Part shown: positions 7,396 to 16,902 of the stretch, one piece after another
Layout of the letters: each line of letters begins with the position of its first letter
Position numbering within the stretch: position 1 is the first letter of the stretch
NCBI GenBank assembly: GCA_041676625.1
Contig: JBAYRN010000011.1
Span: forward strand, 7,847-71,846
Length of the DNA stretch: 64,000 nucleotides
Direction of reading: 5' to 3'
Origin: JAEXNA01 sp041676625
GTDB lineage: Bacteria; Vulcanimicrobiota; Xenobia; Xenobiales; JADMJV01
The notes under the pieces: generated by a model
The model's input: only the letters and a program-made list of their open reading frames with translations
The model's database searches: none
What the model was told of the DNA's origin: nothing
Translations under genes and position numbers: made by a program

Positions 7396-8874
7396 GTGAC
7401 CGTTCGGAAACCTTCTCTACTGCTTCTCGCCGCTGGTTTTAATCTGGTACTGATTCAACTGCTGATCGTGCGGGAGCTCTCCATCACCCTCTTTTGCACG
7501 GAACTGGTGGTCATGCTGGTCACCCTGGGCTATTTCTCCGGACATCTGCTGGGCTACGCCTTGTATCATAAGGTCTCGGAAAGGGCCACCCGGGCCTGGC
7601 TGATCTTTTCGCTCCTGTTTCATCTGCCGGCGGTGCCGGCGGTGCGGATTCTCAGCGCCTGGCTCGCCGAGCACAACCACGTGGGGCTTGCACGGGTAGC
7701 GGTTTTTCTCTTTTGCTCACTTTTCTTGACCAGCTTCTACGCTATCTTCCTACCCCGCATCATCGACTCCATGGAAGACCGTGGGGTCGCGCTGGCCGGT
7801 GCCTATCGCGCAGAGTTGGCTGGAGGGGGGATGGCTTTGTTGTGCGGGGCTGTGGCCGGGGCCCGATTTCTGGAAGCCGCGGCGGTGAGCTATTTGTTTG
7901 CACTTTTGGTCATTGGGTGGAGCCTGAAGTTCTCCCTGCGAGGGCTGACTTTTCTGGCTGTTCTCGCGGGATTGGTATTAGCGCGCCTACCTCAGTTCGA
8001 CCAGTACAGCAGCAACTACTTCTACAACCATTACTACGGCTGGTTCGAGCAGGCTCGGGTTATTCACAGTGAACACACGCCTTATCAAAAGATCGAGGTG
8101 GTGGAAGAGAGAAATGGGGAGCGGTACCTGTATCTCAACGGACTGGAATACTTCGGTGCCGGCTCTCTGGAGCTTTTCAACTACTATCTCAGCGGGGTGC
8201 CTGGAAGGATCAAGCCCGGGGCCCGGGTGCTGATCGTGGGGAGCGGTTCCATGTCGTCATTGAACCATCTGGCTCCCAGCGTCTCGTCCATCACCACCGT
8301 GGAGATCGATCGCCGGGTGGCCGAAGTGGGTCGCGAGTATTTTGCCGAATTCAACAGGCTCGAGGAACTCAAGGTCCCGTGGAATCTGGTGATCGACGAC
8401 GCCAAGCACTACCTCGCCAACACCACCGAGACCTACGACCTCATCATCGTAGACATTCCGGCCCCTTACTACCTGCAGACGGGGATGTTGTTCACTCGCG
8501 AGTTTTACCAACTGGTCGAGGACCGGCTCTCCTCGGGTGGGTTGCTGTCTATCTATCTCCCCGAGTTTTACATACCGGGGTCGGAGGAGGGAAAAATTGC
8601 CCGCCCGATCCTGGCGGCGGTGGGTGTGGTCTTCGAAGAGTTTCTAGTGATCAACGCCGATGACGCCGAGCGATCTTTCGTTTTGGCCGGCTCTCCTCTG
8701 AAGTTTGAATTGAAAGGCTTGCTGGACGCCATCAATCACCAGGGTCGGAGAAAGTTTCAGCTTCTTTCCCACGGGCACGAAGCGGTGGCTGAAGACCTGG
8801 CCGGGGTAGAGCCTGCTTCCTTTAATAATCTGAGGGTGGTTTGGGAGCTCACCTGGTGGGCGGCTCGACAATGA
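7396..8874 (+). CDS. Membrane-bound spermidine-synthase-like protein
   Basis: About 492 residues from a GTG at 7396, chosen because AAGGTG lies 7 bases upstream and earlier in-frame starts fall inside the divergent gene. Six to seven membrane helices fill the first 200 residues. The second half is a Rossmann domain of the polyamine synthase type: a conserved LYLNGLEYF-like strand, VLIVGSGSM in place of the usual GGGDGG loop, TTVEIDRRVAEV, VIDDAKHYL and DLIIVDIPAPY, followed by LFTREFYQLV. It may be a SAM-dependent aminopropyl- or methyltransferase-like enzyme at the membrane. It is divergent from the RiPP-like operon, and its stop overlaps the next membrane gene by ATGA. Confidence 0.75.
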   Translation: MTVRKPSLLLLAAGFNLVLIQLLIVRELSITLFCTELVVMLVTLGYFSGHLLGYALYHKVSERATRAWLIFSLLFHLPAVPAVRILSAWLAEHNHVGLARVAVFLFCSLFLTSFYAIFLPRIIDSMEDRGVALAGAYRAELAGGGMALLCGAVAGARFLEAAAVSYLFALLVIGWSLKFSLRGLTFLAVLAGLVLARLPQFDQYSSNYFYNHYYGWFEQARVIHSEHTPYQKIEVVEERNGERYLYLNGLEYFGAGSLELFNYYLSGVPGRIKPGARVLIVGSGSMSSLNHLAPSVSSITTVEIDRRVAEVGREYFAEFNRLEELKVPWNLVIDDAKHYLANTTETYDLIIVDIPAPYYLQTGMLFTREFYQLVEDRLSSGGLLSIYLPEFYIPGSEEGKIARPILAAVGVVFEEFLVINADDAERSFVLAGSPLKFELKGLLDAINHQGRRKFQLLSHGHEAVAEDLAGVEPASFNNLRVVWELTWWAARQ

Positions 8875-9353
8875 AGCGAGTTTATCCCTATTTGGTCGGT
8901 TTCTGGCTCGCCTGTCTGCAGACATCCCTCTTCTTTGTCCTGCAGATTTCCCTCTCGTCGGCATTCTTGAGCTACGGGGTTTTGCTCTTCGGTTGGCTAC
9001 TGGGCTCGGCGGTGGGGGTTTCGCTAACTCCGAGGCAGGCTCGTTTGTGGTTGGTCGTCAGCGCGCTTTGCCCCTACGGCCTGTACGGGGTCTTGCATTT
9101 CTTCCCTTACCGACTGGAGGCCCTGCCGTTGGTGGGCCTGCTGATAGTCCTCTGCTCCATTTTCGCCGGAGTCTTTTTTCAGGCGGAAAAGTCTCGCTTT
9201 GAGAAGATTGGGAGGCTATTGTTTTGGGAAACGGCCGGCTTTTGTAGCGGACTGGTCGCGGCCCTGGCCGTACTACTTTTTCTAGGAGGCCTCACCTTGG
9301 CCGCCTGGAGCCCGGCGGGCGGATTGTTGCTCCTGGTATTCCACCGGAGGTAG
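8871..9353 (+). CDS. Small polytopic membrane protein
   Basis: A 160-residue protein with about five membrane helices (start MKRVYPYLVGFWLACLQ). It overlaps the spermidine-synthase-like gene by four bases, so the two are made together and probably work together. It resembles the membrane half of the upstream protein in composition, as if the second half of a paired transporter-like domain. No family recognised. Confidence 0.6.
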   Translation: MKRVYPYLVGFWLACLQTSLFFVLQISLSSAFLSYGVLLFGWLLGSAVGVSLTPRQARLWLVVSALCPYGLYGVLHFFPYRLEALPLVGLLIVLCSIFAGVFFQAEKSRFEKIGRLLFWETAGFCSGLVAALAVLLFLGGLTLAAWSPAGGLLLLVFHRR

Positions 9354-9414
9354 CCTGTAGGTGGATGGATTGTTTCTTTTGATGTGCTATCCTTCAGGGT
9401 GGGAGAATTGAACA

Positions 9415-11337
9415 GTGTCCACTATGCTCAGGAAAAAAGGTGTTGCTCTCTTCGTGGTGATGATCACCACGACCGTACTCGCCCTCATGATGGCGACGTT
9501 TTTTAAGGCTTACCAATCGCACTTCGCACTAACCCGCTCCAGCGTGGCCAGCCAGCGCGCCGCGGCCGCCTGCGACTCCGTTTATCAGTACGTCGTTTAT
9601 CGGGTGGAGCACGAACGAAATTGGGGCTCGGAGCCGTTTACCATGAGCGGCACAGGAAACCCCTCCGGGGATCGTTTGAACGTGACGGAGACCATAGGAA
9701 CTCATCGCTTGACCGGTTCCATCGAGGCGCTCGACGCGACTTTCGAAGCGGAGGTTTACAACAATTTAACGGATGCCTCTTCGGAATCGGCCAGTTCGAT
9801 GACCGCGAAAGACACGCTTCTTTGCCGGATCACCGCCCGCTCAGGAGAGTCCACCCGCCAGGCAGAATTCGTGGTCAGGGTCGCTCCGCTGTTTGACTCC
9901 TCGGTGCTCAGCCGCTCTACCCTCAGGGTGGATGCGGAGACACTTATCATGCGGAGCCTGGATCCCAACCGGAATTTACTGCGAGCCGAGGGCGATATCT
10001 ACGTACCGGATATTTTGACTGGCGCGAATAGTAAGTTCCTGCACCCCGATGACAGTGCCGACGAGCGGGGCATGCTGTGGGCCAAAGGTGACATCTACTC
10101 GCTAAGCGGAGGCTCGCCGGAACTGATCGACGAAGCCGAGGAATTGGCCGACGCTACCGAAAACAGCAATGGCAAGATTGTATCCAAAGCGCTTTCCGAT
10201 TTTTCCATCTACAACCTGGAGGAGAGCAATCTCCAACTGCCGGAGAACAACAAGACCGTTCCTCTGGTCAAGGATGGACATGACAAACCCGGCCGCTGGA
10301 ATTTCGTGCGGCGAAAGGCCGACGTGGAATTTACCGCGACTTACGCTGCCACCGTATCTCAGACTGATTTAGAAACTACAGAGACCTACAACGAGGCTGT
10401 TTGGTTGGACGTACTGGAGTACTACCCCCCCGATGCCACCGAACCCACCGAAGTTTATCGTGCTGCCAATCGAGTCGAGGATTTGATGGCCCAGGCCGAC
10501 CAAACGGTGACCGAGCGAGTCAGCAGCGGCAAGGGCAAGGGGAAAGGTGCTCAGATTACCTCGAAAGGCAAAGGGACTAACACCGAGTTTGAAATCGAGT
10601 CAGTGGAGACCAATTCTATCGTCTTGCCGGACTACGATGGTCTGGAAGTGACCGTACTCGAGGACGATCAACTGGTCTTCAAGAGCACTGACCCGAACAG
10701 CGACGCCAACCTCACCTTCAACCTTCTTCATCAGACGGTGACCGCCACTAGCGATGCGACCGTGACCATCAACGGTTCGTTCGAGGTGACTTCCGAGACC
10801 GATGAGAATGCTTCGATCGATGGTATCGCCAACACTCCGCCGCCTATCCTCGATCTGGGATATTCCGCCGACGGTACGGCCAAGGCAGCCCTGGTGGCCA
10901 ATGGTACTCTGAACATCGAGAATGGGGTCACCACCGGACTGGGAGCCCTCATCTCCCGAACCGGCGATGTGAGGATTCAACCCATCAACACCGATTCCGT
11001 AACCGTGGATGCCGGCGCGACCGGCAACGGGCTACTGGTTTTCGCCGGTGGCGACGTGGTCTTGAAGAACCCGGACGAAACAGCTCACTGGTTGTTCAAA
11101 GGTCTGGTCTACGCTCGAAACGGAATTCGGATGGAAGGGCACGGACAGGACGCCACCTTCGAAGGGACCATCGTCTCGCTACAGGCGAATGAAGCGGAGG
11201 GGGGCGGAGTCAACGGAATTGAGTTCGTGGAGAGTGGAAGCATTGAGTTTATCTACAACCCTGAACTCCTCGACGCGTATGTGCGCGAATTGCCCGGAAA
11301 CCGGATGCAACTCGAGTTGGTGTACTGGAAGCGGTAA
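9415..11337 (+). CDS. Prepilin-like PilX-type surface protein
   Basis: A 640-residue protein with a type IV prepilin-like start: short basic leader MLRKKG followed by a hydrophobic helix (VALFVVMITTTVLALMMATF). The glycine before the hydrophobic stretch fits a prepilin peptidase site, though the usual Glu5 is absent, as in minor pseudopilins of the PilX/GspK kind. The large exported part is beta-rich and acidic, with a Lys/Gly-rich insert near residue 370 (SGKGKGKGAQITSKGKGT). A GTG at 9415 has GGGAG nine bases upstream; an ATG nine bases later is an alternative. No other pilus gene is in the window. Confidence 0.6.
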   Translation: MSTMLRKKGVALFVVMITTTVLALMMATFFKAYQSHFALTRSSVASQRAAAACDSVYQYVVYRVEHERNWGSEPFTMSGTGNPSGDRLNVTETIGTHRLTGSIEALDATFEAEVYNNLTDASSESASSMTAKDTLLCRITARSGESTRQAEFVVRVAPLFDSSVLSRSTLRVDAETLIMRSLDPNRNLLRAEGDIYVPDILTGANSKFLHPDDSADERGMLWAKGDIYSLSGGSPELIDEAEELADATENSNGKIVSKALSDFSIYNLEESNLQLPENNKTVPLVKDGHDKPGRWNFVRRKADVEFTATYAATVSQTDLETTETYNEAVWLDVLEYYPPDATEPTEVYRAANRVEDLMAQADQTVTERVSSGKGKGKGAQITSKGKGTNTEFEIESVETNSIVLPDYDGLEVTVLEDDQLVFKSTDPNSDANLTFNLLHQTVTATSDATVTINGSFEVTSETDENASIDGIANTPPPILDLGYSADGTAKAALVANGTLNIENGVTTGLGALISRTGDVRIQPINTDSVTVDAGATGNGLLVFAGGDVVLKNPDETAHWLFKGLVYARNGIRMEGHGQDATFEGTIVSLQANEAEGGGVNGIEFVESGSIEFIYNPELLDAYVRELPGNRMQLELVYWKR

Positions 11338-11399
11338 ACTGGAGCCCACTCCGTAACAATTTCGTTAACCCCGGGACGAAGCGGCCCCTAACTGGCATA

Positions 11400-11412
11400 C
11401 TAGGTCACCTAG
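11400..11412. promoter_or_regulatory. Short palindrome upstream of the phosphatase-like gene
   Basis: CTAGGT and ACCTAG form a perfect six-base inverted repeat around one base, 21 bases before the start codon at 11434. It may be an operator; nothing else supports it. Confidence 0.25.
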
Positions 11413-11433
11413 GGAAGGCTACAGATACTCACT

Positions 11434-12999
11434 ATGGTTAATCAATCGTCGTCGGAATATATCATTTACCGCGGTCGCACCGGCAAAACCCCACTCAATA
11501 AGGCTGCCGCCGACCAGAAGCCGGTGCCCCTGACCAGAGACGCCTGGCTGGACGAAACGGCAGACACCGTGGGGATGTACAAACAACTTACTCTCTTTCC
11601 CATGGACGAAGTCGCTCCCGCCAGTGCGGTCAAGACAGATCTACTGGAGAGTGTTCCCGTACCTCACGAAAAGAGCCTGCGCTTTCTCGCGAAGGACACC
11701 CAGCGCCAGATCAAGGCACCCAATCGACCGGACTATCCCGGTTCCTTCGTCGAGACTCCCACCACGCACCCGAAAGACGCGGTCTCGGCCACCAACGGCC
11801 AATTGCTCGTTCCGGGAACGACCGAAGTGAAGGAAGACCAGTTTCCAGGGCGGGTGCACTACACCGATGGGGGGCTCTACCCTAAAGGTGATGCGAACGA
11901 CCCCAAGACCGTAGAACTGCATTCGAATGCTCCCAATTACCGCAAGATGCCGGGCCACCCGGTGCACGGAGTGGGGCAGCCCACTGAGCAAGGTTTCGAA
12001 GACGTGCTCAAGCATCTGGGGGCTGAGAACAAGAACGGAAAGCCGGGAGAACCGGTGGTCTGGACCAACACCCGGGCTGAAGCGATTATTTACATCAATG
12101 GAAAGCCACACAACTTACGCGAGGTGGCGTCTCGGGAGAATCTGGTCTTGAAAGAGGGAGCGAGCGGGGCCGAGGTGGAGGCGCTGGAAGAGAAGCTCAA
12201 GCAACTTCTTATCCAGAGAGGCTCTATCGAGATCGTGACTGAGGGCCCCGACGGAAAGCCTCAAAAGCAGACCGTTCCGGTGACCGCCGAGAACACCAAG
12301 ACTACCCGGGAAGTGGTCGAAGGTCTCCAGGATAAATACAACATCGAATACAAACGCATTCCTATCCCCGATGAGACCAGTCCTGATCCGGCTCGCCTGG
12401 ACGAGATGCGCCAGTGGCACAACGAGATGCAGGAGAAGCACCCGGAAGCCTCCATCGATTACGTGGTGAATTGCCACCAGGGGCGTGGTCGGACCACCAC
12501 GGGTATGGTCGCCACCGCGATCGCCCTGGAGGGGCGAACCAAACAACTCGAGCTGTTCGGGATGTCGATTCTAGGTGAGAGCAGCAAGGATCGGGCCAAC
12601 CGTATCATCGACGACGCCTTTCATCTGCAGAACTTGCGTGAGACCGTGGACGAAACCCGTCAGAAGTCTGAGACCGCACAAGCGGAGGCTCGACGTTTGG
12701 AAGCGGAGGCCAGGAAAGAGACCGATGCCAAGCGGAAGGCGGAGTTGGAATTTAAGGCCCAGGCCGAGAAGGAGCGGGCTCAGCGATATCAGGATCAGGC
12801 CCAAGAATTTACCAGGCGCTACGCCCAGACCCTGAAATACAGCGAGTACATCAACGAGTTCGGACCGAAAGCTGAAACTCCGACTTTTGAGGAGTGGATG
12901 AAGCAGAGCGAGCAGATCGAAGACCTGAATACCAAGTGGGTGGCCATCAACGCCAAGTTGGGTCTCGGGCAAGCTGAGCCCTCCGTCGTGCTGGTGTGA
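11434..12999 (+). CDS. Paladin/PTP-like phytase-type phosphatase
   Basis: A 521-residue protein with the cysteine phosphatase loop C347-H-Q-G-R-G-R353 (CX5R) followed by TTTGMV, and upstream IPIPDETSPDP, which fits the general-acid loop of PTP-like phytases. Other paladin-family marks are NYRKMPGHPVHGVGQPT near 168-184 and INGKPHNLREVASRENL near 221-237. A coiled coil (about 395-460) rich in Ala/Glu/Arg follows. There is no signal peptide. The stop overlaps the next gene by GTGA. Family members remove phosphate from inositol phosphates or phosphotyrosine; which applies here is unknown. Confidence 0.75.
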   Translation: MVNQSSSEYIIYRGRTGKTPLNKAAADQKPVPLTRDAWLDETADTVGMYKQLTLFPMDEVAPASAVKTDLLESVPVPHEKSLRFLAKDTQRQIKAPNRPDYPGSFVETPTTHPKDAVSATNGQLLVPGTTEVKEDQFPGRVHYTDGGLYPKGDANDPKTVELHSNAPNYRKMPGHPVHGVGQPTEQGFEDVLKHLGAENKNGKPGEPVVWTNTRAEAIIYINGKPHNLREVASRENLVLKEGASGAEVEALEEKLKQLLIQRGSIEIVTEGPDGKPQKQTVPVTAENTKTTREVVEGLQDKYNIEYKRIPIPDETSPDPARLDEMRQWHNEMQEKHPEASIDYVVNCHQGRGRTTTGMVATAIALEGRTKQLELFGMSILGESSKDRANRIIDDAFHLQNLRETVDETRQKSETAQAEARRLEAEARKETDAKRKAELEFKAQAEKERAQRYQDQAQEFTRRYAQTLKYSEYINEFGPKAETPTFEEWMKQSEQIEDLNTKWVAINAKLGLGQAEPSVVLV

Positions 13000-13577
13000 G
13001 CGAGGATAGCCACCGGCTCGACCTTCAGATCCGATGGGAAGAGGAAGGTGTACGGCGGGACCAGAGTAGCGATAGCGTGGTGGTGGGGGAAGCTCCGGAC
13101 CAAGAAGCGCTCTCCGAATACACCGAGCTTGAAGAGGAGGATAGCTCGGAGGAAGCTCCCGATGACTTCGAGTGGGACGCCGATCGCGAGCAGGCGCTTT
13201 TAGACGCTCTCGATGAGACGGTGGAAGGTACCTCGCCCATCGTTCATCGGCATATCGAACAGTTGCTGGTGGGACTGAAGACGGAAAGCATCGAGACGGA
13301 ACAAGCCCGGGAAATGCTCGATGAGATCCTGGCCTTTCTAGATGATCAGATAGCCTGGGAACAAGCCAAGGCTCCGGTAGAGCACGCCGACTTCATGCAG
13401 TCACGCGCCGATAAACTGAACGCCCTGGCGGCCTGGCAGGAAGCAGCCAGAGCTCTCCTGGAGTTTCTGGAAAACGGGGAAGCGGTGCAGCTGAAGGTGG
13501 CGGAATACGCGGCCGAGCAGGGGCGAGGTTTTTTGGAGCAGTCCCTCGATCTTCTGATGGCTTGCGAGCCGGATTAG
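12996..13577 (+). CDS. Acidic helical protein coupled to the phosphatase
   Basis: A 193-residue protein, strongly acidic in the first 80 residues (EEEDSSEEAPDDFEWDADRE) and helical afterwards. Translation starts at a GTG that overlaps the phosphatase stop by four bases, so the two are co-expressed. Size, acidity and coupling resemble a chaperone or inhibitor partner, but no family is recognised. It is convergent with the regulator gene, with only eight bases between the stops. Confidence 0.55.
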   Translation: MSEDSHRLDLQIRWEEEGVRRDQSSDSVVVGEAPDQEALSEYTELEEEDSSEEAPDDFEWDADREQALLDALDETVEGTSPIVHRHIEQLLVGLKTESIETEQAREMLDEILAFLDDQIAWEQAKAPVEHADFMQSRADKLNALAAWQEAARALLEFLENGEAVQLKVAEYAAEQGRGFLEQSLDLLMACEPD

Positions 13578-13585
13578 GGCCGGTC

Positions 13586-15931
13586 TCAGATTCCCACGGC
13601 CCGTTCCAGTCGTTTTAGCAGAGTGCCCACCTTGCATGGTTTCTCTAAGCAGTCGAAGGCACCACTATCGAACGCCTTGACCAGTTCGGTCTCGGTGGAT
13701 ACCGCTACTACCACATTGACCAGGCGGGTCACCGGACCGAGCCTGGCCAGGAGTTGCAACCCCCCGGTGCTGATAAAGACCGCCGAGGCTTCCAGGGTTG
13801 GCGGGTCGGAGGTGAGTCGAGCCACCGCGCCTTCAGTATCGGGCTCCCAGCGGGCGTCGAACCCCCGCTCCACAAACAGGTTCATCACCGCTTTGCCGGT
13901 GGCTGCGTCGGGCTCCAGGATTAAGAGTTGGCACTGCTCCACCTGGGTTGAGCTAGCCGTGGACTCTGGCATCTCTCCAGCCTTGACCAGGGCTCCCGAC
14001 TCGTCGATCCCCTGTAAGCACAGGTTGCACTGGCGCAAGGCCGCTTCCAGGCTTTCTTCAGGGCTGTCCATCACAGTGGTGCCCGCCACCACCTTGAAAC
14101 TCAGGGACGCATCTCCCAGGGGAAAGCCCGTGGTCTCAGGCTGAGCCAGGATGGTGCCCAGTAGATGCGTTCCCGCTTCCAGGGTCTGGCCAGGCAAGGC
14201 TACGACAAACTCGTAATTGCGCCCTCGGGCTACCGCTCCCACCCCTCGCAGGCGGTCGCCCAGACGGACCCCCAACTGGCGGTTCATCTTGGTGACGACA
14301 GCCGCCCCGTGCCGTTGGAGCAGCTCCTCTTCGTTTCCGATCCGCAGCAGAGCCACCACGATGGGGCTACTCTTCCAGCGCTCCTCGGCCAGGACTTTTC
14401 GTAAACCGTCCAGCCCGCTGTAGGTATCGGAGGTATCGTCGGCCAGCACGGTGTCGCTGGAGCGAACCAGCCGGTTGACCACTCGAGTGGCAAGCTCGGG
14501 ACCGGAAAACGGTTTGGGTACAAAATCGTCGGCCCCCACGGCAAAGATCCGGTTGAGATTGTCGGGGTCGGAGGAGGCACTCAAGAACAGGACCGGCAAT
14601 TTCCACCAGCGGACCGAAGAACGGACCGCCCGGCAGAGTTCGATCCCGTTGAGGTACGGCATGTCGATGTCCAGCACCAGGAGATCTGGCTCGGTGCGCT
14701 CCAGGGTGTCCCAGAACTCCAAGGGGTCTGCCAGGGTGGTGATCTCGAGCTTCAGGGGAGCCAGCAGCACCCCCAGGGCGTCCAGGATCTGGGGATCATC
14801 GTCGACCGCCAGCACCTTGGGCCGGGGGCGTTCCGGTCCGGAAAGCAGCTTGCTGATGGTGGAGTCCAGAAGTTCGGGCTCGTAAGGGTGAAACAACACA
14901 TTGAAGCCGGCAAATCGGGTCAGCGACTCGGGCCGGCTCCAAACCTCCTGGGGCAGGATCACCAGCACCGGGATGGTGGAGAGCTTTGCGGCCACCGAAT
15001 TGAGCAGGGTTTGGCGCTCTTCGGCGGCTTCTCCGCAGAGATCCAGGACCACCAGTTCGGGGGCCCGCAAGAACCAGCTCTCTCGGGCTCGATGCCAACT
15101 GGTCACCCGCTCTACCACCGGGGGCTCCTCGCCCAGCGGGAGGGCTCCTAACTGGGACTCGATCTCGTCGTTTTCGCTGACCAGTAAGAGGCGAACCTTT
15201 CCATCGTCGGTGGGGGCTTTGAGCTGGCCCTGGGGTCCCTTGTTGAGCTCCATCTCGATGGCCTGAACCCACTGCAACAACTGGTGCCCGTCGAGGGGGG
15301 CGAGGGACTTGGTGGGGGAGACGTGAAATTCGATCTCGCGAGCCAGGACGGTGGCCTGAGGAAATCCGAAAGTCCCCAGGGCGCCTACCATCTTGTGGGC
15401 TTCTCGTTCCATCTCCCGGCGAGCATTCTCGTCCTTGTCTTCCCCTTCCAGATATTCGCTGACTTGCTGCTTGAGCCACTGCACTCTTTCCCGATTGGTG
15501 GGTCCGAATTTGTCCCAGAGGGCAGCCAGCCGAGCCCGCATCTCTTCGCCCACTCCGTTGCTGCTGGTCTCTACCTTGCGCTCAGCGGAAAGGAGTTCGC
15601 CGGCTCTTCGCACCATCTCGTCCGGGTCCACCGGTTTGATCAGGACGCAATCCACCTGGAGCTCTTGCACCAGAGATCGCATGAAGTCGCTGCTCTTCTC
15701 GCTATCCATGCAGCAGACCGTGGGGATCTTCAGGGCCCGGATCTTTTGCAAAAACATGCCGGAGTCGGGCATACTTTCGTCCAGAATAAGGAGGTCGAAG
15801 GGACCTTCCCCTTCGATCACATCGAGGGCCTCTTGCATTTCGGAGGCGGAGTGAAACTCCACCTCGGTGAGTCGACCATTGAGTCGGGCTTTATGCCGGA
15901 TGTGAAGTCCGACGGTTATGGCTTTCTTCAA
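13586..15931 (-). CDS. Multi-receiver response regulator with HPt and degenerate GGDEF
   Basis: A 781-residue cytoplasmic signalling protein. In order: a receiver domain (1-115, Asp51, Lys99); an HPt domain with AHKMVGALGTFGF (His179); a degenerate receiver (245-360); a full receiver with DDD at 377-379, phosphoacceptor Asp421 and Lys473; a GGDEF-like domain (500-650) whose active motif is RNYEF, so diguanylate cyclase activity is unlikely; and a last receiver (665-781) that keeps the EKP lysine but lacks the aspartate. HPt plus receivers means it can relay phosphate internally. No kinase gene adjoins it. Domain calls are good; the output is unknown. Confidence 0.8.
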   Translation of the reverse strand: MKKAITVGLHIRHKARLNGRLTEVEFHSASEMQEALDVIEGEGPFDLLILDESMPDSGMFLQKIRALKIPTVCCMDSEKSSDFMRSLVQELQVDCVLIKPVDPDEMVRRAGELLSAERKVETSSNGVGEEMRARLAALWDKFGPTNRERVQWLKQQVSEYLEGEDKDENARREMEREAHKMVGALGTFGFPQATVLAREIEFHVSPTKSLAPLDGHQLLQWVQAIEMELNKGPQGQLKAPTDDGKVRLLLVSENDEIESQLGALPLGEEPPVVERVTSWHRARESWFLRAPELVVLDLCGEAAEERQTLLNSVAAKLSTIPVLVILPQEVWSRPESLTRFAGFNVLFHPYEPELLDSTISKLLSGPERPRPKVLAVDDDPQILDALGVLLAPLKLEITTLADPLEFWDTLERTEPDLLVLDIDMPYLNGIELCRAVRSSVRWWKLPVLFLSASSDPDNLNRIFAVGADDFVPKPFSGPELATRVVNRLVRSSDTVLADDTSDTYSGLDGLRKVLAEERWKSSPIVVALLRIGNEEELLQRHGAAVVTKMNRQLGVRLGDRLRGVGAVARGRNYEFVVALPGQTLEAGTHLLGTILAQPETTGFPLGDASLSFKVVAGTTVMDSPEESLEAALRQCNLCLQGIDESGALVKAGEMPESTASSTQVEQCQLLILEPDAATGKAVMNLFVERGFDARWEPDTEGAVARLTSDPPTLEASAVFISTGGLQLLARLGPVTRLVNVVVAVSTETELVKAFDSGAFDCLEKPCKVGTLLKRLERAVGI

Positions 15932-15937
15932 CTTTAT

Positions 15938-16786
15938 TTATCCTTGCCGTCCGGCTTGCCTGGGGTTGAAAATGAGGAGTTCGACGATCTGCTCTCCTTG
16001 CAAGCGGGCTCCGATCCCCCATTTGTCATAGAAAACTGAACTCTGGTCGATTCTGTAGTCATTCCCCAGTTCCCGTTTCATATCGGAAAATGGTCGACCG
16101 ACCTTCAAGCCCGAGGGGGTGACCCAATCGCCGGAGGTGACTCCCACCAGGTGCAAGCGGCCCTCGATAAACCCGAGTCTTATTCCCTGATCCGGGTAGG
16201 TCCAGATATTATCTTGAGGGCCCGATTTCTGAGAGGGCCGGCCCAGAAGAGCCTGCATATCGGTGTCCGACTGCCCCAATCGTAGCTGCCCGGCTCGGGA
16301 GCCGCCTACCAACAGGTGGTCTCCCTTGATCTTGTCCACGTCATCGATCTTGACCACGTAGATCATTTCCACCAGTCCACCTCTAAAAGTGATGGCAAGG
16401 CCTGCCTCCGGAAACGCGAGCTGGCCGCTGCCTCGTTTCAGGCCTTTTCCAAAAAGCTCCTGGAAGGCTAACACCGGCGAACCGACTCCCAGGCCTTGAG
16501 CGGTTTTCCAGTCTTTGCGGGCCACCGTGATGCCGATGATTTTTTGTTCAGGATTGACCAGGAATGCCAACTGGTGCTGCTTGTAGGACCGAAAGGTGGT
16601 TCCCGGGTCGCCGCTGGTCGGTTGCTGGGAAGAGGGCGGGCCCAGGCGAGACTGGACCTGGGCGAAGGGAGAGCCGATGGTGTAGGGACCAGCCCTTTCC
16701 CCCCCGACGATCAAAGTCTGATTCTGGCCGAGAGCGACCGCGCTCAGGAAAAATAAGAGAACCCAGGCGGGAAAGAAGTTTTTCAT
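15938..16786 (-). CDS. Secreted protein with repeated small domains
   Basis: A 282-residue exported protein. The ATG at 16786 is preceded by GGAG at five bases and starts a good signal peptide (MKNFFPAWVLLFFLSAVALGQ). The mature part holds a repeated pattern: VGGERAGPYTIGSPFAQVQSRLGPP, VGGSRAGQLRLGQSDTDMQ, and a third GLKVGRPFSDMKRELG, each beginning a G-x-x-x-G-x-P/S-x(5)-LG unit. The units look like small-molecule- or peptide-binding repeats, but I know no named family. It lies six bases after the receiver protein start on the same strand. Confidence 0.55.
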   Translation of the reverse strand: MKNFFPAWVLLFFLSAVALGQNQTLIVGGERAGPYTIGSPFAQVQSRLGPPSSQQPTSGDPGTTFRSYKQHQLAFLVNPEQKIIGITVARKDWKTAQGLGVGSPVLAFQELFGKGLKRGSGQLAFPEAGLAITFRGGLVEMIYVVKIDDVDKIKGDHLLVGGSRAGQLRLGQSDTDMQALLGRPSQKSGPQDNIWTYPDQGIRLGFIEGRLHLVGVTSGDWVTPSGLKVGRPFSDMKRELGNDYRIDQSSVFYDKWGIGARLQGEQIVELLIFNPRQAGRQG

Positions 16787-16902
16787 AGCAGCTCCATTCT
16801 CGATATTTAACCTCATTCCATTTAGAAGGGATTCGTGGGCGAAGGACGATATCGGATACTGCCGAATACTTTACTTGTAAACCAAACTCTTGCGAGGACA
16901 TC

